Positions 1 through 8,844 are shown, counted from the stretch's first letter. The stretch is 64,000 bases of DNA from Phocaeicola massiliensis B84634 = Timone 84634 = DSM 17679 = JCM 13223 (GCF_000382445.1 NZ_KB905472.1:2627278-2691277); one strand, 5' to 3'. Notes: generated by a model from the letters alone, not told the origin. Translations and numbers: made by a program.

Positions 1-1955
1 AATATCCCAAAGGAGAAATCGTTCCATATGCAGGATTCTACATTGAGGCACCGTGGGTGACAAGCGGAAAAGAAGAAATGCCGACCTCGAACTTTGAGTT
101 TTTCACATACAACCGTTTGTCCGACAATATCGGAACAGACATCATTAAAATAGAAGGTGATGTGGAATCATTAAACGGAGAAAACAATGATTCTCCATTC
201 TTCACCTGCGAAATAGGAGTGGGAAGTACCACGTTCCGCCACCGTCGCGCTGTCGTACCGGAAGAATTGGCAGGAGAAATGATCAACTTGCGTTTGGGAT
301 GCGGTGCCAATCTGATGGGATATTATATGTATGTGGGTGGCTCAAACCCTGTAGGGGAAAAAAGAACTTTCCAATCTTCCGGTCCCAGAATCAATTATGA
401 TTATCAAGCCCCTATTCGCGAATTCGGAACCTTGGGAACTGTCATGCAGGAAACAAAAAAATACAATTATTTCATGAACGATTTCGGTACTGCGCTGGCT
501 CCGGCTGCTGCCTATCTGCCCACCAGCAACCAAAACCGTAACAACCTGCAATGGGCAGTCCGTCTGCATAACAACTCCGGTTATCTGTTTTGCTCCAACT
601 ATCTGTATCGAAACAGTAAAAAGGACTATAAGAATGTACAGTTCAAAGTTAAGTTAAAAGACGAAACGCTCCGCATTCCCAACCATAAAATAACCGTCAA
701 GGACGGCACCTACTTCTTATGGCCATTCAATCAGAATATGGGCGGTGTACAATTGAAATATGCAACAGTACAGCCCATCTGTTCTCTGAAAGAAGGGAAT
801 ACCCGCACCTTCTTCTTTTTTGAAGATGACCAAATAGGTGGAGAATATCTGCTGGAAAATAAAAACATACAAGATATAAAGGTGAACAACGGAGTGTGCA
901 AAGCCGACAAAAACGGCTACTTCATCAACCAGCTTGTTCCGGGAACGGATTGCAGCATCGAAATCACACAGAAAGACGGTGCCAAAGTTCGTCTGGTTAC
1001 ACTGACCGAAGAAGAATCCGACCAACTATGGAAAGGAACAATCAGAGGCAAAGAGTTTGTTGCACTCACCGCCTCATCCTTGATTTATGATGAAGAAGGC
1101 ATTACACTGATAGACAATAATCCCAATGCCGAAATCCAAATGTATCGCAACGGCCGGTTTATGCAAAAGCTCTTCCGTCAACCCGCCCACGACCTTCAGG
1201 CATCCATCCGCCCGCTTCGCCCAATGGGATACGGTCAATGGATTCGTCCTGCCGGAGAAGAAAAAGAAGTAAAACGGAATTTTGCAATACATTCATTTGC
1301 CGGCGTAGAGCAGGCATGGATACGCTATGCTTCAGAAAGCAATCCGATATGCCTGCTGAACGGCAAAGAAGTTTCCTCTACAACATTGGGAGATTACCGT
1401 CGTGCAGATGTCTGCAAACTGATTCAGAACGGAGAGAACACCATTACTTTCCGCTTTCCGGATAGCACTCCCCAGCCGATAGTCGCAGAAATAGAAATAC
1501 TGATGACCAACGGACAACGTTTTGTATGGCACACTGACGGAACTTGGACCGGAGCCTCCGACAAACAGCCGGTCATTGTAGTGAAGCACAAAGAGACACC
1601 GCATTCCTTCGCCCCCGAAGAACATCTTGCGCTCTACGAAGTTAATGCACCGGCACCGACTGCCGGCGAGGAAGAGACCCGAATGTATATCAACTACAAA
1701 GGCGACAAAGCCAATGCCTATCTGAACGGAAATTTAGTTGCAGATTCATTCTACGACGGTACTGACTGGATTCTCAGTCTGAGCCGGCTGAAAGGAACGA
1801 TAGAAACTAATCCGTTGGTATTACGGATAGACGGGCTGAAATCGGCTGATGCCAACATTTACTTTGAAAAGAATGTAAATCCCGAGAAGTGTGTTACACC
1901 TACACTTGATGCTATAAAAGTGAAACAAGAATACCGCTTCCGTTTCAACCGATAA
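1..1955 (+). CDS. GH35-like beta-galactosidase, C-terminal part (5' truncated by window edge)
   Basis: The frame is open to the left edge of the window (first in-frame codon at position 3), so the true start and much or all of the catalytic barrel lie upstream; the GTG at 57 is only an internal codon. Seen near residue 100 after the edge: the GYYMYVGGSNP segment followed by YDYQAPIREFG, which resembles the end of the GH35 barrel (family pattern YYMxHGGTNxG...YDYDAPxxE). The following ~500 residues are beta-rich, as expected for the jelly-roll domains of GH35 beta-galactosidases. Expected role: hydrolysis of terminal beta-galactosides in the periplasm or at the surface. It is followed by GH110 alpha-1,3-galactosidase 172 bp downstream on the same strand, so the two enzymes could act in sequence on Gal-alpha-1,3-Gal-beta glycans. 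Another large beta-galactosidase family is possible because the acid/base region is not in the window. Confidence 0.65.
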   Translation, partial: YPKGEIVPYAGFYIEAPWVTSGKEEMPTSNFEFFTYNRLSDNIGTDIIKIEGDVESLNGENNDSPFFTCEIGVGSTTFRHRRAVVPEELAGEMINLRLGCGANLMGYYMYVGGSNPVGEKRTFQSSGPRINYDYQAPIREFGTLGTVMQETKKYNYFMNDFGTALAPAAAYLPTSNQNRNNLQWAVRLHNNSGYLFCSNYLYRNSKKDYKNVQFKVKLKDETLRIPNHKITVKDGTYFLWPFNQNMGGVQLKYATVQPICSLKEGNTRTFFFFEDDQIGGEYLLENKNIQDIKVNNGVCKADKNGYFINQLVPGTDCSIEITQKDGAKVRLVTLTEEESDQLWKGTIRGKEFVALTASSLIYDEEGITLIDNNPNAEIQMYRNGRFMQKLFRQPAHDLQASIRPLRPMGYGQWIRPAGEEKEVKRNFAIHSFAGVEQAWIRYASESNPICLLNGKEVSSTTLGDYRRADVCKLIQNGENTITFRFPDSTPQPIVAEIEILMTNGQRFVWHTDGTWTGASDKQPVIVVKHKETPHSFAPEEHLALYEVNAPAPTAGEEETRMYINYKGDKANAYLNGNLVADSFYDGTDWILSLSRLKGTIETNPLVLRIDGLKSADANIYFEKNVNPEKCVTPTLDAIKVKQEYRFRFNR

Positions 1956-2016
1956 AAACAAAATGATGTACATTATCAAAGCACTCTGCACAGCAGAGCC
2001 ATGTACTTATTCCATA

Positions 2017-2044
2017 CCTTCTTCCCCCAAAAAGGGGAAGAAGG
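2017..2044. repeat. Perfect 11-bp inverted repeat (hairpin) between the GH35-like and GH110 genes
   Basis: CCTTCTTCCCC (2017-2027) and GGGGAAGAAGG (2034-2044) are perfect reverse complements around a CAAAAA loop. The pairing extends with CCAT/ATGG outside one mismatch (2012-2049). No T-tract follows on the plus strand, so it is not a standard intrinsic terminator. It may be an mRNA processing or stability hairpin between the two genes, or an attenuating structure. Confidence 0.6.
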
Positions 2045-2127
2045 CATGGGTAATCACAAGGAAAGAGTTTCCGAAAAAAGTAACCGTGCCCCAAAGTAAA
2101 CCTAGAAAAGTATAAATCCAGATAGTC

Positions 2128-3834
2128 ATGAAAAAAACATTTCTCATATTAGTAACATTCTGCGCTGCCACACTCACTCTGCCGGCACAGAATGTCATTC
2201 GTCTGGCTCCCGAAAGAGGAGACATGACAAACAAAATACAAACAGCGATAGAAAAGGTAAAAAGCTATAATGGGAGACCGGTAATCATTGAACTTCAAAA
2301 TGCTGATTATCATATCTATCGTGAAAGTTCATCACATCAACTTTATCACATATCCAACACTACCTCAGAACAAGAGAACCCGAACCAGACCAAACACATC
2401 GGACTTTGGCTCAAAAACCTCCAAAACCTGACCATTGATGGAAAAGGTGCCCGTATCATCACCCACGGAGAAATAACCGGCTTTGCCATAGACCAATGTA
2501 AGAATATCCAACTGAAAAACATGACCATCACCGCAGCCGACCCTACTGTGCCCGAACTGACCGTAACCGAAGTAGGTGAAAAACACATGAATGTCCGTAT
2601 TCATCCGCAATCCAAGTATGTGATAGAAAACGGTCAATTTTCATTTATCGGCCATCACTGGAAATTGTCAAAAGGCATCGCCCAAATATATAATGCACAA
2701 GATGATATTACCTGGCGAAGCTGGTCTCCCCTCTCCGACCTGCAAAAAGCCATCGAACTGGAGCCCAATCTTCTTCGTTTCATATATAATCAGCCTCCAC
2801 AAGCCAAAGTCGGAATGGTATTCCAAATGCGTGATGCCATTCGTGATGAAGTCTGCGGGCTTATCCAATACAGCAAAGACGTCACTCTGGAGAATATCCA
2901 TTTCGCCTTTTTGGGCAACTTCGGACTAGTGGGACAGGTGTCCGAAAATCTAACTTACAGACATCTTACTTTTGAGCCGGAATTCGGGAGCGGACGCACT
3001 TGTGCCGGATTTGCCGATTTTATACAGATGTCCGGCTGCAAAGGCAAGATATTGATTGAGAACTCCCGCTTCTCGGGAGCGCATGATGACCCTATCAATA
3101 TACACGGCACCCACCTGAGGATAACTGAGTTCCCAGCCCCCGACAAGATTGTGCTCAAATATATGCACCCCCAGACTTATGGTTTCCAATCCTTCTTTCA
3201 GGGAAATGAAATAGAATTTATCCACCCCAACACCTTATTGCCACTGGCTACTGCCAAAGTAAAGAAAGCTGAAATGAAAAATGAACGCGAAATAATTGTT
3301 ACTTTGAACCGAACGATTCCACAGAATCTCAAAACCATTCCCAATCTGGTTGTAGAAAATGTCACTTATACTCCGGAAGTCATAGTCCGAAACAATTTCT
3401 TCTCCCGCATTCCGTCACGAGGACTCTTAGTAACTACCCGACGTAAAGTTCTGATAGAGAAGAACACTTTCTTCCGAATGCAGATGAGTGGCATCCTGAT
3501 AGCAAACGATGCACGCAGTTGGTTTGAATCGGGCATGGTACGCGATATAACTATCCGGGACAATCATTTTATCGAATGCGGTACACCCGTTATTTTCATC
3601 GCCCCCGAAAACAATCGCAATGAAGGCTATGTACATCGAAACATTCATATTGACAACAACCGCTTTCAATTAAAAGGAACCGATGCCATTCATGCCAAAT
3701 CGGTGGACGGACTACATATCACCAACAACTTATTCCTTACTCCAAACAACGCCGGCATTGAGAAATTAATCAAAATACAGGAATGTAATGATACAATCAT
3801 AAAAGGCAACATTGTCCATGAAACCAATTATTAA
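2128..3834 (+). CDS. GH110 alpha-1,3-galactosidase (GlaB-like), secreted
   Basis: 568-aa protein with an N-terminal signal peptide (MKKTFLILV... ending ...LPAQ). The body is a right-handed parallel beta-helix with the family-typical segments LENIHFAFLGNFGLVGQ, ADFIQMSGCKGKI and SGAHDDPINIHGTH. The latter is characteristic of GH110, whose members remove terminal alpha-1,3-linked galactose from blood group B or linear alpha-Gal structures with inversion. The Asp-rich GAHDDPIN segment carries likely catalytic acids. Length is close to known GH110 enzymes. Its gene lies directly after the GH35-like beta-galactosidase, consistent with stepwise removal of alpha- then beta-galactose from host glycans. 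Whether it is subtype A (group B specific) or B (also linear) cannot be told here. Confidence 0.88.
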   Translation: MKKTFLILVTFCAATLTLPAQNVIRLAPERGDMTNKIQTAIEKVKSYNGRPVIIELQNADYHIYRESSSHQLYHISNTTSEQENPNQTKHIGLWLKNLQNLTIDGKGARIITHGEITGFAIDQCKNIQLKNMTITAADPTVPELTVTEVGEKHMNVRIHPQSKYVIENGQFSFIGHHWKLSKGIAQIYNAQDDITWRSWSPLSDLQKAIELEPNLLRFIYNQPPQAKVGMVFQMRDAIRDEVCGLIQYSKDVTLENIHFAFLGNFGLVGQVSENLTYRHLTFEPEFGSGRTCAGFADFIQMSGCKGKILIENSRFSGAHDDPINIHGTHLRITEFPAPDKIVLKYMHPQTYGFQSFFQGNEIEFIHPNTLLPLATAKVKKAEMKNEREIIVTLNRTIPQNLKTIPNLVVENVTYTPEVIVRNNFFSRIPSRGLLVTTRRKVLIEKNTFFRMQMSGILIANDARSWFESGMVRDITIRDNHFIECGTPVIFIAPENNRNEGYVHRNIHIDNNRFQLKGTDAIHAKSVDGLHITNNLFLTPNNAGIEKLIKIQECNDTIIKGNIVHETNY

Positions 3835-3881
3835 CCGAATCCACAGAGAACAGACAGCACTCACCATATCATAGATATGTA

Positions 3882-3921
3882 AAGAATCTGTAAACATACA
3901 TTTGGACGTTTACAGATTCTT
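3882..3921. terminator. Bidirectional terminator between GH110 and the hotdog thioesterase
   Basis: A perfect 14-bp inverted repeat, AAGAATCTGTAAAC (3882-3895) and GTTTACAGATTCTT (3908-3921), with a 12-nt loop, placed between two convergent genes. There is no long T-run on either side, so termination strength is uncertain, but the position is typical. Confidence 0.6.
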
Positions 3922-3948
3922 CACCGATATTCAGAGCCACAGAAAGTT

Positions 3949-4320
3949 TCAGGAAAGTTTGCTCATAAACTTCTCCCTATCTACAATATAGCGCACATGC
4001 ATTCCCTCGCCAATCACCCCTTTACTGTCCTTGGCATGCACTTCAAAGGTCAGTTTTCTGCCTTCCACTTCCTTCAATACGGCAGTTGCCGAAACCGTAT
4101 CTCCCATGGCCGAAGGCTTGATATGAGTCGTGTTCATCATCGCACCTACAGTAGTGGCACCTTCAGGTAATTCTCCTACTACGGCATTCATTGCCGCATT
4201 TTCCATCAATGCTACCATAGCCGGCGTAGCAAAAACCTCCAGATCTCCGCTGCCCATTGTGGCAGCTATGTTTTCTTCCGACACTGTGACGGTCGAAGTA
4301 TAAGTCAATCCTGTTTCCAT
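3949..4320 (-). CDS. Hotdog-fold thioesterase (fluoroacetyl-CoA thioesterase-like)
   Basis: About 123 aa beginning METGLTYTSTVTVS. The start at 4320 is preferred over an upstream in-frame Met because a -7 promoter element (TACCTTTG, complement of 4348-4355) lies at that upstream Met. Contains the hotdog pattern FATPAMVALMENAA followed by VGAMMNTTHIKPSAMGDTVSATA, as in FlK-like acyl-CoA thioesterases of about 130 aa. Predicted to hydrolyse small acyl-CoA thioesters in the cytoplasm; the substrate cannot be assigned. It is monocistronic and converges on the GH110 gene. Confidence 0.75.
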   Translation of the reverse strand: METGLTYTSTVTVSEENIAATMGSGDLEVFATPAMVALMENAAMNAVVGELPEGATTVGAMMNTTHIKPSAMGDTVSATAVLKEVEGRKLTFEVHAKDSKGVIGEGMHVRYIVDREKFMSKLS

Positions 4321-4347
4321 AAATTCTATTCTTATTATATTCAAATG

Positions 4348-4355
4348 CAAAGGTA
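4348..4355 (-). promoter_or_regulatory. -7 promoter element of the hotdog thioesterase gene
   Basis: On the minus strand this reads TACCTTTG, matching the Bacteroidetes TAnnTTTG element, about 28 nt before the ATG at 4320. The -33 region is weak (a TTG only 16 nt upstream). Confidence 0.45.
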
Positions 4356-4413
4356 TTCATTTTTCTTCTATCAACAGGCTATGTTCCTCAACCAATTTGT
4401 TTATGCTATCGTT

Positions 4414-4443
4414 AGAAAAAGAGCATTACTCTCACTTTTTTTT
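4414..4443 (-). terminator. Hairpin terminator after the VirE-like gene
   Basis: On the minus strand the sequence after the stop reads AAAAGTGAGAGTAATG followed by CTCTTTTTC, a short AGAG/CTCT hairpin with a T-run. It closely resembles the hairpin at 7381-7408 on the other side of the VirE/DUF6078 pair. Confidence 0.5.
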
Positions 4444-6533
4444 CAAAATATGTCACTCTTTGTACGTTCCACCACTTTATAATATACACCATTCTTAGTG
4501 CGATGAGTCAAAATGCCCAACTTACTCAGAAAACGTCCGAACAAATTCATTTTACCCGATGGCAATTTGATGCCGCTTTTCTTCTGCAAGAACTGAAAAA
4601 TCTCCACTGCCAACATCCATTCTCCTTCCGACTCATCATCGGCGCCACGAAAATATTGGTAATACAACTGTTCCTGAAGAGGCTGTTGCTGAAATTCACG
4701 ATTACTTTCCGTCTGTAGCACACCCTCTTCGCGAGTAAACCAATAACGCTCCCCACTATCCAACGCGGCTACTGCCTGAGCATAAAGTTGCCGATAATCT
4801 ATCGGCTGCGAATTATCTATTTCCGAAACATGCACACAAATAAAACGACGACTGCCACTAGGATCATTCAACAAATCTTCGTGATTGCTGGTGGCAATGA
4901 ACGAAGCATAGCGACGCACTTTCTCTATATAAGCACTGTTGGGACGGCGCACATTGACCGAAGGCTTCTGCAACAAATGCTTCAGGAATCCCTGATGACG
5001 GACACTGATTTGGTCGAACTCATCCAGATTAATCAACGCAAAACGATTCAGATAGAGCATGGCATGGCGTTTTTCGCTGAAATCCAAATCATCCGTATAA
5101 TAGAGATGCAGTTCCGGAGGAAGAATCTCTGTGCAAAAAGTAGATTTATCAATACCTTGCGGGCCCACCAGCAATGGTGAGGTGCTGTTGGCATGTTTCG
5201 TGTCGCGCTCCTGCCAATACGCCACCATTCCCAAAAACCACCGGTAAAACAAGTCCTGCCAATGCGGATTGTCACATTTCACACGCCCTGCCAACTCACG
5301 GATATAGTCATGCCCGTCCCAATGGGGAAGATTTTGCAGAAAATCATCTATCGGTGAAAAGTTCTTCACTCTATCGGAGTTGATATAACGACGCACATCC
5401 CTATCCCACAATTGCAATCCTTCAAGCTGAGCATTCAGTGCTATACTGTTGTAAACCAAATCGGTAACAGGTCTGAACTGAAAACAGAATGTTCCCTGTT
5501 CACGATGTTCCACTACTCCCGTCATCACATTTCTCCGAAACTCATAACGACGGTTCATAAACTCATTCACTTTCAACGCCTGTAATTGTTCGGGCTTACA
5601 CAATGCCTTTTCATTGAATCCTGTCTTCAACTGATACGTATGATGCAAAGTCTCCCTTATTTCAACTTCCGACAAGACGGTATCCCAATACAGCATCGTC
5701 CACTTCACGGCATCCTCCTCGGAAATGCCGGCATAGAAACAGCCTTCTCCCAGCAAATGAAGCAACGGTTTGAAATCCAGTTTCAAATCAATGTTTCCAT
5801 ACTTCTCTATCGCACGCCCCAAAGCGAGCTCAAACTGAACAGAAACGTAACGTTGCTTCTCATACCAAGATTTTCCGACACTCTCCGCAGGGGTCAATTT
5901 ATGAAAATTCTCTTGATATCCCGTTTCCACCGGCATTTGGGTAGGTTGTTCAAGATGAATGGCAAGTGCCTGAGAGTTATAATACGTTTCAGGGTCATAA
6001 CTCAGGCGGCAACTTTGGGTGAGATGAGGTTCCTTCAGTTCGATGGGATAAGACAATCTGGGTTCGTAAGTCTTGATGGCATGACGAAAAGCATGCGCAT
6101 GAAACAACGCCGCTTCCGTTTCCGTTTGCGGCAGAGTTCCATCGGGACGGGTATAAGGAACTACAAATTTCACACTTCGCCCGCTTGCCCCCACAAAAGC
6201 CCACAATGTTTGGGGATAGGCAGCTATTTGGGCACGCAGTTCACGTGCCTCTTCCAATCCTTTCAAATGATTGATTTCCAGCAGGACACAACCGGTATAC
6301 TCTTTTAAGAGCAACCGTTCTCCATCCATTTTGAATATTCCTGCAAAAATCAGCCGAGGGATTCGCTGTATAAATTTATAAGACTTATCGGGTATTGCCG
6401 ACTGTAATTTTTCACGAACTTTCTCAATCAGTGTTTGTGTATTACCGGCTGTAAGAAGAGAGAGTATACTTTCGTCATCCAGTTTCCGATGTGTAGTTTT
6501 ACTTCCCCTACATCCTAATTTTGTTATATTCAT
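4443..6533 (-). CDS. VirE-family protein (BT4734-like N-terminal domain plus P-loop ATPase/primase-associated domain)
   Basis: 696 aa. Residues about 40-190 resemble the BT4734/VirE N-terminal domain (ASGRSVKFVV, RLSYDP), a fold related to primases. Residues about 370-640 form the VirE ATPase-like domain: WDGHDY, a P-loop at about 457-464 reading GPQGIDKS, a Walker B-like FALINLDEFDQ, then SFIATSNHEDLLNDPSGSRR, similar to superfamily 3 helicases. The P-loop has Asp (codon GAT) where the third Gly of GxxGxGKS is expected. Such proteins are common in Bacteroidales genomes, often outside any intact element, and their function is unknown. It is divergent from the DUF6078 gene across a 155-bp AT-rich promoter region, and both genes end in look-alike hairpins. 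Inference: a replication-type protein from a former mobile element or a domesticated module. Confidence 0.72.
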   Translation of the reverse strand: MNITKLGCRGSKTTHRKLDDESILSLLTAGNTQTLIEKVREKLQSAIPDKSYKFIQRIPRLIFAGIFKMDGERLLLKEYTGCVLLEINHLKGLEEARELRAQIAAYPQTLWAFVGASGRSVKFVVPYTRPDGTLPQTETEAALFHAHAFRHAIKTYEPRLSYPIELKEPHLTQSCRLSYDPETYYNSQALAIHLEQPTQMPVETGYQENFHKLTPAESVGKSWYEKQRYVSVQFELALGRAIEKYGNIDLKLDFKPLLHLLGEGCFYAGISEEDAVKWTMLYWDTVLSEVEIRETLHHTYQLKTGFNEKALCKPEQLQALKVNEFMNRRYEFRRNVMTGVVEHREQGTFCFQFRPVTDLVYNSIALNAQLEGLQLWDRDVRRYINSDRVKNFSPIDDFLQNLPHWDGHDYIRELAGRVKCDNPHWQDLFYRWFLGMVAYWQERDTKHANSTSPLLVGPQGIDKSTFCTEILPPELHLYYTDDLDFSEKRHAMLYLNRFALINLDEFDQISVRHQGFLKHLLQKPSVNVRRPNSAYIEKVRRYASFIATSNHEDLLNDPSGSRRFICVHVSEIDNSQPIDYRQLYAQAVAALDSGERYWFTREEGVLQTESNREFQQQPLQEQLYYQYFRGADDESEGEWMLAVEIFQFLQKKSGIKLPSGKMNLFGRFLSKLGILTHRTKNGVYYKVVERTKSDIF

Positions 6534-6688
6534 CCATTATTTTATTAGTTATTGTAAAAGTAATGCTTTTCTTACACAAAAACAAGTATACGCTCATTTA
6601 TCATTAAAATAATATTACCTTTCTTCTATTTGTTTTTCCGATAGTTTTTGATTACCTTTATACACTTTAAACTTAGAATAAAAACAAT

Positions 6689-7129
6689 ATGCAAACAAAA
6701 GAATTCGATTACGATTCAGTTCCCCAAGGCTTCGCCCATTGTCTGAATGAGCAGTGTCCGCAATCCGCTGACTGCCTGCGCCGTAAAGCGGCTCTTCATA
6801 TCCCGACAGACTGCCAGTTTATCAAAATAGTAAACCCTACCTACACTCCTGAAATGAATGCGAAATGCCCATATTACCGTTCGGGAGAAACAGTTCGATT
6901 CGCCTGCGGAGTAGCGCATCTGTACGATAACCTTCCACACAATGCAGCTGTTGCCATCAAACGGAGTTTATTGTATTATTTCGGCAGAAGCGGCTATTAT
7001 CGTTTTTATCGCAAAGAATCCCTTCTTAACCCGAAAGATCAGGCATTTGTCCGCCAGACATTCCGCAGATACGGCATAACATCCGAACCGGCTTATGATG
7101 GCTTCGTGGATAAATACGCTTGGTGGTAA
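6689..7129 (+). CDS. DUF6078-like protein
   Basis: 146 aa, cytoplasmic, without signal peptide or membrane segment. The N-terminus has a Cys cluster (HCLNEQCPQSADCLRR) followed by AKCPYYRSG and FACG, which could bind a metal. The C-terminal half (YFGRSGYYRFYRKESLLNP ... FVDKYAWW) is rich in aromatics and basics, suggesting nucleic-acid contact. It matches my memory of the Bacteroidales DUF6078 family, which is frequently found divergent from a VirE-like gene as here. Function unknown; the pairing suggests a shared role in DNA or RNA metabolism of a mobile module. Confidence 0.6.
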   Translation: MQTKEFDYDSVPQGFAHCLNEQCPQSADCLRRKAALHIPTDCQFIKIVNPTYTPEMNAKCPYYRSGETVRFACGVAHLYDNLPHNAAVAIKRSLLYYFGRSGYYRFYRKESLLNPKDQAFVRQTFRRYGITSEPAYDGFVDKYAWW

Positions 7130-7184
7130 TGAAAAAGACATCTCCTTTCGGCAGCAGTGAAATATGCAATTATTCGAATCAATG

Positions 7185-7292
7185 TGTTTCCCGAATGATA
7201 CAGATTGTTTCTGCCTATTGAACAACCTGTTTCCGCCTATTGCACACATTGTTCTTTGCTCCGGAACAAAGTGTTTCAACCGCATGAAACAC
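7185..7292. repeat. 21-22-nt periodic TGTTTC repeats with tandem dyads
   Basis: The motif TGTTTC or TGTTCT begins at 7185, 7206, 7228, 7250 and 7272, a spacing of 21-22 nt or about two helical turns. The second and third units share TGTTTCYGCCTATTG. The last two are dyads: TGTTC...GAACA (7250-7268) and GTGTTTC...GAAACAC (7271-7292). The block lies in the 322-bp stretch between the DUF6078 gene and the insertion sequence; otherwise that stretch holds only the hairpin at 7381-7408. It could be a set of protein-binding sites or a structured 3' UTR. Confidence 0.45.
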
Positions 7293-7380
7293 ATCGCAGG
7301 AAAGTATGTAACTGAAGGAAGTAAAGGAAGAATGTATCAACTTGTATAGAAGGAAATGCACAAAAGATACAGAGTCAGGT

Positions 7381-7408
7381 AAAAGTGAGAGCATTGTTCT
7401 CACTTTTT
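7381..7408 (+). terminator. Intrinsic terminator downstream of the DUF6078 gene
   Basis: AAAAGTGAGA (7381-7390) pairs perfectly with TCTCACTTTT (7398-7407) around a 7-nt loop, giving a T-run on the plus strand and an A-run on the left side (potentially bidirectional). Confidence 0.65.
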
Positions 7409-7496
7409 GGTTTATGTCTCATCCCCATCTCTCACCCCTGAAAGTCTTTATGGCTCAGTTGTAATTCTTGGGGGATTAACATTTGTTAATTTCCCT

Positions 7497-8432
7497 TTAT
7501 GCATACACCTTTGCTAATCTATACAGAAAAAACCTCTTATCTACTACTCCACGAAATGAAGCCCTAAATGCTTTAATTTTTGCATTAAAAGCTTCCGCAG
7601 CAGCATTTGTGCTTCTGTTCACAAAGTAGTTTAATATCCGTTCGTAATGATTCTCAATGGAATTGGCAACAGTAGTGAATGTATCATAACCAAACTCCTC
7701 AATTTCATTATACCAAAGTGCCAGTTTGGCACGAGCCACATCTTTATCTGTATAGTCTGAAAATATCTTCCCTAATCGTAGTGCGTAATAGTACACGGAT
7801 TTTATATCCGGGAATTGTTCAAAGAGTAGTTTGGCTCTTACCTTCTGGCTTTGCAGCCACTTGTCCGGAGTCTTAAACAGCAGGTACCGGCTTCTGGCCA
7901 ACAACTGTCTGAGTGTATCTCCATTGCTAAACACTTTAGGTTCATAACTTTCCCCTTTGGCTTTAGCTTCCTTGATTTTCCTGTTCTCATCCTTCATTAC
8001 TTGCCAGCGATAAGCGATCCGAAGGTCTTGTACAGCTTCATAAACCAACTTTGAGACATGGAAACGATCCACTACCTGCATAGCCCCGGGAAAACAACGT
8101 TTTGCTATTTTCTGCATACTACCGGCCATATCAAGTGTAATTTCCTTTACTTGGTTGCGCTTATCGGCATCTATTTTGAGAAGCACATTGATAACATCCT
8201 CTGCTTTAGTTCCCTTTACAATAGCTACAATGGTGCCTTTTCGACCATGCTTATCCCGATTGGTAAGGATTGTATATAGTTCGCCTTTGCTTAAAGCCGT
8301 TTCATCAATACATAAATGATAACCTATATTTTTAGGATAAAGAATAAAGTCTTCAGCATGTTCCTTCTGATTCCAATTATTGAAATCACTTAAATGTTCT
8401 TTGTATTGAGTCTGGAGTTGCTTGCCATCCAT
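7497..8432 (-). CDS. ISL3/ISAon1-like transposase, catalytic part (orfB)
   Basis: 311 aa from the first ATG, but the frame is open up to about 8489. The codons upstream of the ATG already encode transposase-like sequence (RYLDNHAVSCQSVAEHYC), so the functional product is probably made by frameshifting from orfA. DDE residues are recognisable: CIDETALS, the Asp of TLDMAGSM and VVDRFHVSKL, and the Glu of NAAAEAFNAKIK. The C-terminus RLAKVYA is a few residues shorter than I remember for the family. It mobilises the surrounding insertion sequence. Confidence 0.85.
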   Translation of the reverse strand: MDGKQLQTQYKEHLSDFNNWNQKEHAEDFILYPKNIGYHLCIDETALSKGELYTILTNRDKHGRKGTIVAIVKGTKAEDVINVLLKIDADKRNQVKEITLDMAGSMQKIAKRCFPGAMQVVDRFHVSKLVYEAVQDLRIAYRWQVMKDENRKIKEAKAKGESYEPKVFSNGDTLRQLLARSRYLLFKTPDKWLQSQKVRAKLLFEQFPDIKSVYYYALRLGKIFSDYTDKDVARAKLALWYNEIEEFGYDTFTTVANSIENHYERILNYFVNRSTNAAAEAFNAKIKAFRASFRGVVDKRFFLYRLAKVYA

Positions 8433-8460
8433 ACAGTAATGTTCTGCTACACTTTGGCAA

Positions 8461-8844
8461 CTAACCGCATGATTGTCTAAGTAACGCTTTTAAAAAAGCT
8501 CCGAACTCAGCTGTTATGCGAGTACCGGAGGCTACTAAGTTCCAATCACGACTATAAGTTTGTCCTGTTTCCGGGTCTTCCCAACGACGCCGCTTGATGC
8601 GTAGATATACAGCCTTGCCGCGAACAGGAAAGTCTTGCACTTCTATTTCCGGGAAGAAACCTTTGGAATGTAGATGTAAATGGGAATGCTCTTGAGGAAT
8701 GGAAGGCTTTTCCTCAAGAAAAAAAATGAAGCAAGTCTCTTGAGAGACATGGTTAACCAGGTCAAAATAGTCAAGCAGGCCTGCAGGAAGGAACAAGCTC
8801 AACATCTCCAGTGGAGTGGCAGGGGGGTGAAGGTTCTGTTTCAT
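8461..8844 (-). CDS. Transposase N-terminal region protein (orfA)
   Basis: 127 aa with the segment EIEVQDFPVRGKAVYLRIKRRRW and DWNLVASGTRITAEFGAFLKALL, typical of the N-terminal, zinc-ribbon-like region of ISAon1-type transposases. It ends in TAG at 8461. The catalytic frame lies in the +1 register relative to it and becomes open right after a TTTTTTAAAA tract (8497-8488 on the minus strand), a probable slippage site joining the two frames. A -1 shift at the same tract would hit a stop within four codons, so +1, -2 or transcriptional slippage would be required. Confidence 0.8.
   Translation of the reverse strand: MKQNLHPPATPLEMLSLFLPAGLLDYFDLVNHVSQETCFIFFLEEKPSIPQEHSHLHLHSKGFFPEIEVQDFPVRGKAVYLRIKRRRWEDPETGQTYSRDWNLVASGTRITAEFGAFLKALLRQSCG

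Noticed and set aside
5586..6308. Long plus-strand frames inside the VirE-like gene and similar antisense frames elsewhere (for example 20935-21789 and 50623-51621)
   Set aside because: They lie opposite genes with clear domain motifs, show no family similarity and have amino-acid compositions typical of shadow frames.
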